Shown here piece by piece: positions 25,356 through 33,325 of a stretch of 64,000 bases of DNA. Where the stretch lies: positions 2,232,001 to 2,296,000 of the forward strand of contig NZ_CP035119.1 of assembly GCF_004087835.1 (NCBI RefSeq). Reading direction: 5' to 3'. Numbering within the stretch: position 1 is the stretch's first letter; each line of letters starts with the position of its first letter. This DNA comes from Halorussus pelagicus (GTDB taxonomy: Archaea > Halobacteriota > Halobacteria > Halobacteriales > Haladaptataceae). The translations under genes were made by a program, and so were the position numbers. The notes below the pieces were generated by a model, which was not told the origin of the DNA, made no database searches, and was given only the letters and a program-made list of their open reading frames with translations.

Positions 25356-25406
25356 ATGTTTGGACTTATCCCACTGCACTACTGTGACGCCGATAATCGC
25401 TGTTAG
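25356..25406 (+). CDS. Micro-peptide gene 3 (16 aa, MFGLIPLHYCDADNRC)
   Basis: The ATG follows GGAGGTGA (25344-25351) by 4 bases, and the frame ends in TAG at 25404-25406. The N-terminal MFGLIPLH matches the start of micro-peptide 1 (MFGFSPLDH) almost residue for residue, and two cysteines follow. It lies in the gap between the two remnants of a broken aminotransferase, facing the opposite way. A weak stem (GACCG...CGGTC) lies at the stop codon. Function unknown. Confidence 0.65.
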   Translation: MFGLIPLHYCDADNRC

Positions 25407-25514
25407 ACCGTCGAACAGTCACGCGGTCAAGGTATCACCTACAAACGATTTTAATTTTCGGAACCGGTCCACGAGTAGTGACTCGCCTCGAAGTCAATCC
25501 TTGAGACACTCGCT

Positions 25515-25868
25515 TTACTCATCTGTAGAACGGTCCGGCAGTATCGAGTTACGACGGTCCGTATCAGTTAGTACCAGTGTTGTTGACTCTTTCGACCAAT
25601 TCGGAGTCGCTAGCCATCCTACTGTCTCGGTGACGCGAGCGCCGAGGTGGTCGGCGACGGTCTCGCGCGTGTCATCGAGCACGTCGAAGGTGTAGCGGTA
25701 CATCCGCTCCGCGGCGGGCGCGTCGCACTCGTGGCGCTCGACGCAGGACTCGACGGCCGCCACAACGTTCCTCGGACTCGGTCCCGCAGCCCCGGTGTTC
25801 AGGTACGTCATGTGGTCGAGCGCAGGCATCGCGGCCCTGAGTTTGGTCGGAGTCACGGCTTCTCTCAC
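25515..25868 (-). pseudogene. N-terminal remnant of a class V aminotransferase
   Basis: The first 85 codons read as the start of a class V PLP-dependent aminotransferase (LRAAMPALDHMTYLNTGAAGPSP, then helix VVAAVESCVERHECDAP and VLDDTRETVADHLGA). After HLGARVTETVG the frame continues into sequence with no family character and stops at 25515. The PLP domain is absent and the C-terminal domain lies at 24919-25203. About 190 residues of the family's length are lost. Confidence 0.75.
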
Positions 25869-25954
25869 CGCAGACTGCCCGATAAGTGCTGGCGACGACT
25901 GACACTCCGTTCGGAAAAATCGCTACAAAATCGTCTGGAAACGATACGTCCGTC

Positions 25955-27109
25955 TCAGGACTGCCGGTAGACCAGATTCCGCTGAATCTCGTTGGACCCT
26001 TCGTAGATGACCGGGATGCGCACGTCGCGGTACACCCGCGCGATGCGGCGGTCGGTCAGGATGGAGCGCCCGCCGTGGAACTGCATTCCCTGCTCGGCGC
26101 AGTCCGTGGCGACTTCGGTCGCCTTCGTCTTGGCCATCGCGGCCCACAGGCTCGGGTTGTCGCCGTCGCGGACTTTCTCGGCGGCGCGGTAGGTCAGCGC
26201 GCGGGCGGACTCGAACTCCAACCGCATGTCGGCGAGACCGTGCTGGACCGCCTGAAAGTCCGAAATGGTGCGTCCGAACTCCTCGCGGCCGTGAACGAAG
26301 TCCCACGCCTCCTCGATGGCGGCGGCGGCGAGACCGAGACCGTGCCCGGCCACGACCGTCCGTCCGTGGTTGAAAAACTCCGCCAGAAGCATGAATCCGG
26401 CACCCTCGTAGCCCACCAGATTCTCGTCGGGAATCCGGCAGTCGTCGAAGACAATGTGGGCCTGCTTGCTCGCGCGCATCCCCATCTTCTCGGAGATGTG
26501 TTCGGCGTCGTACCCCTCGGTGTCGGTCGGCACGATGAACAGCGAGTGGTTGCCGTAGCGGTTGTCCTCGTCGTCGCCGGTTCGGGCGTAGACAGTTATC
26601 CAGTCGCCCTCGACGCCGTTGCCGATCCAGTATTTTTCGCCGTTCAGCACCCACTCGTCAGTCTCCTCGTCCTTCTCGGCGGTGGTCTGCATCCCCGAGA
26701 GGTCGCTTCCAGTGTCGGGTTCCGAGACGGCGAGACCAGTTATCTGGTCGCCCTCGGCGACCGGTCGGAGGTATTCTTCCTTCTGGGCCTCGGTCCCGTG
26801 TTCCTCCACGATTTCCGCGCCGAAACTGGCGAGTTGGAGCGACAGCGCGATGCCCGCGTCGGCCCGGAACCACTCCTCGGCGACAGCGAGCATCTGAACC
26901 ACGTCGAGACCCCGGCCGCCCCACTCCTCGCCGATGTCTTGGGCGACGAGTCCGGCGTCCTGTCCGGCTTGGAGGATGTCCTCGGGGTAGGTGGCGTCTC
27001 GGAAATACTCCTCGGCGTTCGGCGCGATGTGTTCCTCGGCGAACTCGCGCGCCTCGTGTTTGACCTCGTGGGCGTACTCCGGTACGATGTCGTCGCTGAG
27101 AAGCTCCAT
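25955..27109 (-). CDS. Acyl-CoA dehydrogenase
   Basis: A 384-residue flavoprotein of normal length. The substrate/FAD signature is GLAVSEPDTGSDLSGMQTTAEKD, the C-terminal signature is QFHGGRSILTDRRIARVYRD, and the catalytic glutamate is in VIYEGSNEIQRN. It introduces an alpha-beta double bond in acyl-CoA. It is adjacent to an acyl-CoA synthetase on the same strand, separated by the repeat-containing gap at 27110-27412, so beta-oxidation is the likely context. Confidence 0.94.
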   Translation of the reverse strand: MELLSDDIVPEYAHEVKHEAREFAEEHIAPNAEEYFRDATYPEDILQAGQDAGLVAQDIGEEWGGRGLDVVQMLAVAEEWFRADAGIALSLQLASFGAEIVEEHGTEAQKEEYLRPVAEGDQITGLAVSEPDTGSDLSGMQTTAEKDEETDEWVLNGEKYWIGNGVEGDWITVYARTGDDEDNRYGNHSLFIVPTDTEGYDAEHISEKMGMRASKQAHIVFDDCRIPDENLVGYEGAGFMLLAEFFNHGRTVVAGHGLGLAAAAIEEAWDFVHGREEFGRTISDFQAVQHGLADMRLEFESARALTYRAAEKVRDGDNPSLWAAMAKTKATEVATDCAEQGMQFHGGRSILTDRRIARVYRDVRIPVIYEGSNEIQRNLVYRQS

Positions 27110-27244
27110 AGCGGATAGAAGGACTCTGTGGAGTTATATTTCGGGGGTATTCGGACCTAACGAGTTTCTTCGAGTTGATTGAGTTCGGGAGACTGCTGGT
27201 GCTGGGAGACCGAGCTATTCCTCCGTCGCCGATTCGGTAAATCG

Positions 27245-27335
27245 ACAGGAATCGAGCGTCAGGCTCGAACAACGGAGTTGACCGCGACCGCACAGCACCG
27301 CACCGCGACAGCCTCATACCCCCACAACCTCCGGG
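27245..27335. repeat. Intergenic dispersed repeat, copy C
   Basis: ATCGAGCGTCAGGCTCGAAC, then GACCGCGACCGCACAGCACC, then CCTCATACCCCCACAACCTC. It has the same block order as copy B at 8025-8163 and, reversed, as the copies at 3307-3372 and 40461-40546. It lies between the acyl-CoA dehydrogenase and acyl-CoA synthetase genes. Confidence 0.65.
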
Positions 27336-27412
27336 CGGACACCCCGCACCCCACGCGCCGGGGTGTTTGCCAAACTGTCGAAATTCGCTGCTGTTGGATT
27401 GCGTGCGCCGAC

Positions 27413-29071
27413 TTACTCGTCTTCGTCGGGCGCGGCCTCCTCTGGCACCGACCCCTCGACCAGCGACTCCCCGCTGTATTCGTCGCGCAGGACCTTCTTG
27501 TCGAACTTCCCAGTCGCGGTCTTCGGAACCTCGTCAATGAACACCACTTCGTCGGGGGTCCACCAACGCGGATACTCCGCCTCGATGTCGTCGATGACGG
27601 TCTCGCGCAGGGCGTCCTCGTCGGTTCCCTCGACCGGGACGACGAAGGCCACCGGTCGCTCCTGCCAGCGTTCGTGTGGCACGCCGATGACCGTCGCCTC
27701 GGCCACCTCGTCGTGGGCTATCAGGGCGTTTTCGAGTTCGAGCGAGGATATCCACTCCCCGCCGCTCTTGATCACGTCCTTCGCGCGGTCCACGATTTTG
27801 ACGTACCCTTCCTCGTCCACCGTCACCACGTCGCCGGTCTTGAGCCACCCGTCCTCGAACTCCTCCTCGTTGGCTTCCGGACGCTCGAAGTACGACTGGG
27901 TGACCCACGGTCCCTTGATGTACATCTCGCCGAAGTCCTCGCCGTTCCACGGCACCTGCTCGCCGTCGTCGTTGACGACTTTGAACTCCAAACCGGGGAC
28001 GACGAGACCCTGCTTGCCGCGCTTCTCGTAGCGGTCGTCGGCCTCCCAATCCTCCATCCCGTCCTTGAGGTGCGAGACGGTGCCGATGGGGGAAGTCTCG
28101 GTCATGCCCCACGCGTGGAGTACGTCTACGTCGTACTCCTCGTCGAAGCGCCGGATGACGGCCTCGGGCGCGGCGCTCCCGCCGATGACGATGGTTTCGA
28201 GCGACGAGAGGTCGGCGTCGTTCTCCTCAAGATACTCCAACAGTCCGAGCCAGACGGTCGGGACGCCCGCGGTGAACGTGACGCCCTCCTCCTCGATGAG
28301 TTTGGCGAGGTCGGCCGGTTCCGGTGCGGGACCGGGATAGACGTGCTTGGCCCCGGCCGCGGCGGCGGAGTAGGGCATCCCCCACGCGTTGACGTGGAAC
28401 ATCGGCACGACCGGCATGATTACGTCCGACTCGTCGAAGTGGAGTCCTTGCGGGGTCAGCGACGCCATCGTGTGCGACCAGAGCATCTGCTGGGTGTACT
28501 CGACACCCTTGGGCTTGCCCGTCGTGCCGGAGGTGTAGCACATCCCGGCCTTCGTGTCGCCCGAGAGGTCCGGCCAGTCGTAGTCGGTGGACTCGTCGGC
28601 GACGAACGACTCGTAGTCAGTCACCGGTTCGAGCGACGTGTCGGGTACCGAATCGCCCATCACCACGAACTGCTCGATGCTCTCGAACGCCTCCGAGTCG
28701 GCGGGTCCCTCCAACTTCTCGACCAGCGAGGGGTCCACGAACAGGAGTCGGTCGTCGGCGTTCTCCACGATGTACTCGATGTGGTGGTCCGGGAGCAGGG
28801 GGTTGATGGTGTGCAACTGCGCGCCGGAGTTGGGGACGCCGAAGTACGTCTCGAAGTGTCGGTGGTGATTCCAGCAGAACGTCGCCACTCGGTCGCCCGA
28901 GTCGATTCCGGCCGCGTCGAGCGCGTTCGCCAACTTGGCGGTCCGGCCCTCGAACTCGGTGTAGTCGTATCGCTCGATGCCCTGTCCCGTCCGCGAGACG
29001 ATTTCGGTGTCGGGGTACAGGTTGGCCGCGCGCCAGAGAAACGGTCGAAGCGTCGGGTCAGTTCCACCCAT
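27413..29071 (-). CDS. AMP-forming long-chain acyl-CoA synthetase
   Basis: A 552-residue ANL enzyme. Motifs are the P-loop MCYTSGTTGKPKGVEYT, the adenine motif AWGMTETSPIG, the hinge region LKTGDVVTVDEEGYVKIVDRAKDVIKSGGEW, and the C-terminal KTATGKFDKK with the catalytic lysine. It resembles the medium/long-chain fatty acid ligases of haloarchaea. It is less similar to the synthetase at 9603-11198 than typical recent duplicates. Confidence 0.93.
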   Translation of the reverse strand: MGGTDPTLRPFLWRAANLYPDTEIVSRTGQGIERYDYTEFEGRTAKLANALDAAGIDSGDRVATFCWNHHRHFETYFGVPNSGAQLHTINPLLPDHHIEYIVENADDRLLFVDPSLVEKLEGPADSEAFESIEQFVVMGDSVPDTSLEPVTDYESFVADESTDYDWPDLSGDTKAGMCYTSGTTGKPKGVEYTQQMLWSHTMASLTPQGLHFDESDVIMPVVPMFHVNAWGMPYSAAAAGAKHVYPGPAPEPADLAKLIEEEGVTFTAGVPTVWLGLLEYLEENDADLSSLETIVIGGSAAPEAVIRRFDEEYDVDVLHAWGMTETSPIGTVSHLKDGMEDWEADDRYEKRGKQGLVVPGLEFKVVNDDGEQVPWNGEDFGEMYIKGPWVTQSYFERPEANEEEFEDGWLKTGDVVTVDEEGYVKIVDRAKDVIKSGGEWISSLELENALIAHDEVAEATVIGVPHERWQERPVAFVVPVEGTDEDALRETVIDDIEAEYPRWWTPDEVVFIDEVPKTATGKFDKKVLRDEYSGESLVEGSVPEEAAPDEDE

Positions 29072-29176
29072 ACGCTTTATCCTCGCTTCGACACCTTAGA
29101 CTTTGTTACAGTTCGCCAACTGAAATCCTAGAAATCAGAATCGTTAACCGGAGGCTGTAGCAACAAAAACACAGTC

Positions 29177-29935
29177 GTGACTGAGGGCGAGTCGTTCCGC
29201 GTCGATATGCACGTCAAGGTACTCGACCGACAGGTGGTCGAGCGAGCGAAGGCCCGCGGACTGGACGCGCTGGTGTACGCGCCCCACTTCGAGCGCCTGC
29301 CGACCGTCCGGGATGAGGCCGCCCGCTACTCCGACGACGACTTGCTGGTGGTGCCCGCCCGCGAGGTGTTCACCGGGAACTGGCAGAACCGCAGACACCT
29401 CCTCGTCGTCGGACTGGACGACCCCGTGCCGGACTTCATCCCGTTCGACGCCGCGATGGACGAGTTCGACCAACAGGACGCCGCGGTCCTCGCGCCCCAC
29501 CCCGAATTCCTTAATGTCAGCGTCTCCGAAGCGGACCTCGAAACCTACGCCGACCGCATCGACGCTGTAGAGACGTACAACCCGAAACACTGGTCGCGGG
29601 ATAACGAGCGCGCCCGGACTCTCGCCGCCGAGTTCGACCTACCGGCGTTCACGTCCTCGTACGCGCACCTCCGGAGTTCGGTCGGCGAGGCGTGGACCGA
29701 GTTCGACCGGGCGCTCGACTCGGCGGACGAACTGGTCGCCGCGCTCAAGGAGGGCGCGCGGCGCAGAATCGTCCGCCGGTCGGGGTGGGGACACCGCCTC
29801 CGGTGTGCCGCGGAGTTCGCGCACCTCGGGTGGGAGAACTCCTACGAGAAAATCGACCGCCTGTTCCTCTCGGGGATGGAACCGACCCACCCCGACCACA
29901 TCGCCTACGACGACCGGTTCGAGGGCGTCTACTAG
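29177..29935 (+). CDS. PHP-domain-associated phosphoesterase-like protein
   Basis: A 252-residue protein from a GTG start. It begins FRVDMHVKVLDRQVVERAKARGLDALVYAPHF, the PHP fold entry, but the usual HxH motif reads H-V-K, so metal binding may be reduced. VVPAREVFTGNW, VLAPHPEFL and FTSSYAHLRSSVGEAWTEF fit later PHP metal-site positions. The C-terminal third is specific to archaeal members. The 3' end overlaps the convergent gene by 4 bases. Confidence 0.8.
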   Translation: MTEGESFRVDMHVKVLDRQVVERAKARGLDALVYAPHFERLPTVRDEAARYSDDDLLVVPAREVFTGNWQNRRHLLVVGLDDPVPDFIPFDAAMDEFDQQDAAVLAPHPEFLNVSVSEADLETYADRIDAVETYNPKHWSRDNERARTLAAEFDLPAFTSSYAHLRSSVGEAWTEFDRALDSADELVAALKEGARRRIVRRSGWGHRLRCAAEFAHLGWENSYEKIDRLFLSGMEPTHPDHIAYDDRFEGVY

Positions 29936-30414
29936 ACGAGACCCGAGACCGTCGTCGTGATGTCCTGAATCGGCAGCTCAAGCTGGACGACCACGGCGAC
30001 GAGCGCGACCTCCAGAACCGAGATAACGACCGTGACGAGACCCGCACGCTCGCTGGAGACCGCGACGCCAACCGGGAGGTTGTACTCCTTGGTGTAGGGA
30101 TAGAACAGCGCGATGCCCCGCTTGCTCCCCACAACGTCGAGTACGTAGTGGGTCGCCACGCCCATCCAGACGAAGTGAAGGTTGTTGAAGAAGACCGGCC
30201 ACGCGTAGAAGAGCGCCAGCACGGGCAGATTGTGGAGCGTCTTGCGGTGCTTGCCGAACGCGGTGTCCACGTCCGGGAACAGCGCCCCGAGGACGAGCGG
30301 AACCGACATCTCGGCGATGGCCCGGAACGTCGGCACGTCGCCCGCGGGGTAGAAGACGTACCCCAGACCGATACTCAACAACACGGCGTTCAGAACGTGT
30401 CCCTCCTTGTTCAT
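29932..30414 (-). CDS. Membrane-bound metal-dependent hydrolase, YdjM/DUF457 family
   Basis: A 160-residue integral membrane protein with about four hydrophobic segments. The N-terminal MNKEGHVLNAVLLSIG and the motif LGALFPDVDTAFGKHRKTLHNL (Asp and His residues for metal binding) are the family signature, followed by VATHYVLDVVGSKRGIALFYP. Substrate unknown. Confidence 0.85.
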   Translation of the reverse strand: MNKEGHVLNAVLLSIGLGYVFYPAGDVPTFRAIAEMSVPLVLGALFPDVDTAFGKHRKTLHNLPVLALFYAWPVFFNNLHFVWMGVATHYVLDVVGSKRGIALFYPYTKEYNLPVGVAVSSERAGLVTVVISVLEVALVAVVVQLELPIQDITTTVSGLV

Positions 30415-30480
30415 GGGTTGTCCGACACCTTCTGGGGCGGCGACTCAAGGGTTTCCTTCCAATGTCTGACGCGCGTCTTG

Positions 30481-31017
30481 CTACTCGCCGTCGGACTCGG
30501 ACTTGACTTCGCTCAGCACATCTGCGAGCGCCTGCCGAGCGATTTTGGCCTTTACCTCTCGCCGGTCGCCGTCGAACTCGTAGCGCGAGACCACGGCGTA
30601 GGATGCCTGCGTGCCCCAGTCGCCAGCGTACGCCACGCCGACGAAGACGGTCCCGACCGGTTTCTCGTCGCTCCCGCCGGTCGGTCCGGCGATGCCGGTG
30701 GTCGCCACGCCCCACGTCGTTCCGGCGGCGTCGCGGACGCCGCGGGCCATCTGGCGCGCCACGGGGTCGCTGACCGCGCCGCGTTCGTCTAAGTCCTCGC
30801 GGGCGACGCCGAGGTCCTGCATCTTGGCGTCGTAGGAGTAGGTCACAAACCCGCGGTCGAAGTAGTCGCTTGACCCCGCCACGTCGGTCAGCATCGACCC
30901 GACGAGACCGCCAGTACAGGATTCGGCGACAGCAATAGTCTCCTCGCGCTCTCGCAGGGCGTCTCCGAGTCGCTGCTCGATGGGCGGTCGGTCGCGGTCC
31001 GCGTCACGTTCGTTCAT
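30481..31017 (-). CDS. pncC: Nicotinamide-nucleotide amidohydrolase (CinA C-terminal family)
   Basis: A 178-residue protein from the ATG at 31017. It has the CinA signature AESCTGGLVGSMLTDVAGSSDYFDRG and the GIAGPTGG substrate loop. It deamidates nicotinamide mononucleotide in pyridine nucleotide salvage. It lacks the N-terminal molybdopterin-like domain found in bacterial CinA, which is normal for stand-alone PncC. Confidence 0.9.
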   Translation of the reverse strand: MNERDADRDRPPIEQRLGDALREREETIAVAESCTGGLVGSMLTDVAGSSDYFDRGFVTYSYDAKMQDLGVAREDLDERGAVSDPVARQMARGVRDAAGTTWGVATTGIAGPTGGSDEKPVGTVFVGVAYAGDWGTQASYAVVSRYEFDGDRREVKAKIARQALADVLSEVKSESDGE

Positions 31018-31127
31018 GTCCGAACGTGAGAGCGCGCCGTAAAAAGAAGTAGGGGAGGGCACTCGGACAGACCGCGAGAAGCGAGCGTTCCGAAGGCTTC
31101 TCTACGCCGGTCGCCGACGATACGCCC

Positions 31128-32015
31128 ATGCAGTACCACGTCGATGGCGAGTTAGTGCCCGCCGAGGAGGCCACCGTCAGCGTCCGGGACCGCGGGTTCA
31201 TGTACGGCGACGCCGCCTTCGAGACGCTTCGGGCCTACGGCGGTCGCGTCTTCGAGTGGGAAACCCACGCCGACCGCCTCGCGCGGACCTGCCGCGCCCT
31301 CTCGCTCGACCACGGTCTCTCCGAGAGCGACCTCCGGGGCCGGATACGGGAGACGCTGGACGCGAACGACCTCGAAGACGCTTACGTCAAACTCTCCATC
31401 TCGCGGGGCGTCCAACCCGGCAAACTCTCGCCCGGTCCGGTCGAGGACCCCACCGTGGTCGTCTACGTCGCACAACTCCCGCGCGGCGGCCGTGAGTCTT
31501 CCGGCGGCGAACCGGTCTGGGACGGCCCGGCGACCGCGGCGGTCGTCGAGACGCGCCGGATTCCCGACGCCGCGCTGCCCGCCCACGCCAAGACGCACAA
31601 CTACCTGAATGGGATTCTCGCCAGACTCGAACTCTCGGAGGAGACCGACGAAGCCCTCATGCTCGATTCCGACGGAAACCTCACCGAGGGCGCGACGAGC
31701 AACCTCTTTTTCGTCCGCGAGGGCGTCCTCCACACACCGAGCCTCGACGGGCCGATTCTGCCGGGAATCACGCGCCGGGTCGTCCTCGAACTCGCCGAGT
31801 CGGAGGGCGTTCCGGTCGAGGAAGGAACCGACGACCCCGCCGACCTCCGCGACGCCGACGAGGCGTTTCTGACGAACTCGACGTGGGAGATTCGGCCGCT
31901 CGCGGCGGTCGAAGGGGCGGAAGACGGTGAGTCCGTCGAACTCGGCGCTGGACCCGTCACGGAACGCCTCGCCGAGGCTTTCGACGCCCGCGTCGAGCGC
32001 GAGTGCTACGAGTAG
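31128..32015 (+). CDS. pabC: Class IV aminotransferase, likely aminodeoxychorismate lyase
   Basis: A 295-residue PLP enzyme. The Schiff-base lysine is K155 in HAKTHNYLNGIL. The entry loop DRGFMYGDAAFETLRAYGG and the phosphate cup EGATSNLFFV are clear. The family includes branched-chain aminotransferases and 4-amino-4-deoxychorismate lyase. Length and the start DGELVPAEEATVSVRDRG favour the latter (folate/p-aminobenzoate pathway). No pabA/pabB neighbours are seen here, so the exact substrate is unproven. Confidence 0.82.
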   Translation: MQYHVDGELVPAEEATVSVRDRGFMYGDAAFETLRAYGGRVFEWETHADRLARTCRALSLDHGLSESDLRGRIRETLDANDLEDAYVKLSISRGVQPGKLSPGPVEDPTVVVYVAQLPRGGRESSGGEPVWDGPATAAVVETRRIPDAALPAHAKTHNYLNGILARLELSEETDEALMLDSDGNLTEGATSNLFFVREGVLHTPSLDGPILPGITRRVVLELAESEGVPVEEGTDDPADLRDADEAFLTNSTWEIRPLAAVEGAEDGESVELGAGPVTERLAEAFDARVERECYE

Positions 32016-32114
32016 GTCGCCCGAGCGGAGTCGGCGATCGAGCGCCGCGTCGCTCGGTCCTCGGTGAGTTTCAAAAGGGTCAGCGACGGCAGCTCGGAGC
32101 GCGGCAAACGGTGG

Positions 32115-32999
32115 TCAGTCGTCGCCCGTCGCGCCGACCGTCGCCTCGACGTTCGCCAGTTCGAGACCGCCTTCGAGGGTGCGGTTCGGGTACGGAATGT
32201 CGATGCCTTCCTCGTCGAAGCGCCGTTTGACGTTGGTCACGTACTCGCCGCGGGTTTTCACGTAGTCGCCCCGCGAGGGGTCGTCGATCCAGATGCGCGA
32301 CTGGAGACCGACCGACGAGTCGCCGAGTTCGGTGAGTCGGACAGAAGGCGCGGGGTCGTCCAAAATGTCCGGATGCGCCTCGGCCTCCTCGACGATTATC
32401 TCGGTCGCGCGCTCGATGTCGTCGTCGTAACCGATACCGAACAGGAACTTCAGGCGGAGTCGCTCGCCCTCGACGGGGTTCTTGATGACGCCGTCGGTCA
32501 ACTGCGAGTTAGGCACCGTCAACAGTTCGTTGTCGAAGGTGCGCACGCGGGTCACGCGCAGACCGATGTCCTCCACGACGCCGGAGTAGCTTCCGTTGTC
32601 CCACTCGACCCAGTCACCGATTTTGAACGGCTGGTCGGTGTAGATGAACACGCCCGCGACGAAGTTGGCGATAACGTCCTGCATGGCGAAGCCGATGGCG
32701 AGGGTGGCCGCCGCCGCGATAGTCGCCAGCGAGGTTAGGAAGTTGCCGTAGTCGGCGGCCCCGAACGCCACCGAGACGGCCACGAACACGACCGCGAACT
32801 TCGTAATCTTGAGCAGCGGTTTCTTCGCGTGCTTGTCGATACTCTGGCGGTCGAGGAAGCGACTGACGAGCGGAATCACCGTCAGGCGGCCGACGACGTA
32901 GATGGCGACGAACGCGGCGACGAAGTAGAGCGCCTGCGTGATTGCCGTCGCGTAGCCCGTGTCGAGAACACGGTCCAGAAACGGGAGCGGGTCAACCAT
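32115..32999 (-). CDS. MscS-family mechanosensitive ion channel
   Basis: A 294-residue protein from the ATG at 32999. Three N-terminal membrane segments (about residues 18-40, 60-80 and 88-110) end in the pore-lining Ala/Gly helix (SLATIAAAATLAIGFAMQDVIANFVAG). The cytoplasmic beta domain (FKIGDWVEWDNGSYSGVVEDIGLRVTRVRTFDNELLTVPNS) is canonical. It releases solutes on hypo-osmotic shock. Its ATG overlaps the upstream yhbY stop by one base. Confidence 0.92.
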   Translation of the reverse strand: MVDPLPFLDRVLDTGYATAITQALYFVAAFVAIYVVGRLTVIPLVSRFLDRQSIDKHAKKPLLKITKFAVVFVAVSVAFGAADYGNFLTSLATIAAAATLAIGFAMQDVIANFVAGVFIYTDQPFKIGDWVEWDNGSYSGVVEDIGLRVTRVRTFDNELLTVPNSQLTDGVIKNPVEGERLRLKFLFGIGYDDDIERATEIIVEEAEAHPDILDDPAPSVRLTELGDSSVGLQSRIWIDDPSRGDYVKTRGEYVTNVKRRFDEEGIDIPYPNRTLEGGLELANVEATVGATGDD

Positions 33000-33244
33000 C
33001 AGTGCAGAACCGCAGTGTTCCCTCGCGTCTCCACGAGGTCCGAATCGACTCGTTCCGCTAGCTCCTCGGCGAGTTCGTCGGTTGTGGTGCCGCCGCGGGC
33101 CGCACGAAGGAACTTCACCTTCACGAGTTCCCGGTCGGCGAGCTGGTCGGCGAGTTCGTCGGTCACGGCGTCGATACCGCTCTTGCCGACCCAAACGGTC
33201 ACGTCGAGGTCGTGGGCCTGCTTCCGGAGGTCTTCGTCGGTCAT
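32999..33244 (-). CDS. yhbY: YhbY-family CRM-domain RNA-binding protein
   Basis: An 81-residue CRM-domain protein. The VWVGKSGIDAVTDELADQLADRELVKVKFLR segment contains the characteristic G-K-x-G loop, and a TTTDELAEELAERVDSDLVETRGNTAVLH tail follows. The known role in the family is ribosome or intron RNA association. In many haloarchaea this gene follows RNase P component 4. Here the orc-origin module lies between the two, as noted in the findings. Confidence 0.9.
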   Translation of the reverse strand: MTDEDLRKQAHDLDVTVWVGKSGIDAVTDELADQLADRELVKVKFLRAARGGTTTDELAEELAERVDSDLVETRGNTAVLH

Positions 33245-33325
33245 AGTTTCGTTTGGGGTACGAACGGCCTTAAAGGGCTTGCACCGCCTCGGTGAGTGGG
33301 GGCCGAGTCCGACGATCTCTCGGCG

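Noticed and set aside
20406-25406. Ribosomally made modified peptide cluster with its own enzymes
   Set aside because: I found no radical SAM, LanM-like, YcaO or dedicated transporter gene in the window, so the modified-peptide idea lacks support here.
27179-29131. 650-codon plus-strand frame opposite the acyl-CoA synthetase
   Set aside because: No domain character. It is the complement of a clear AMP-forming synthetase on the minus strand.
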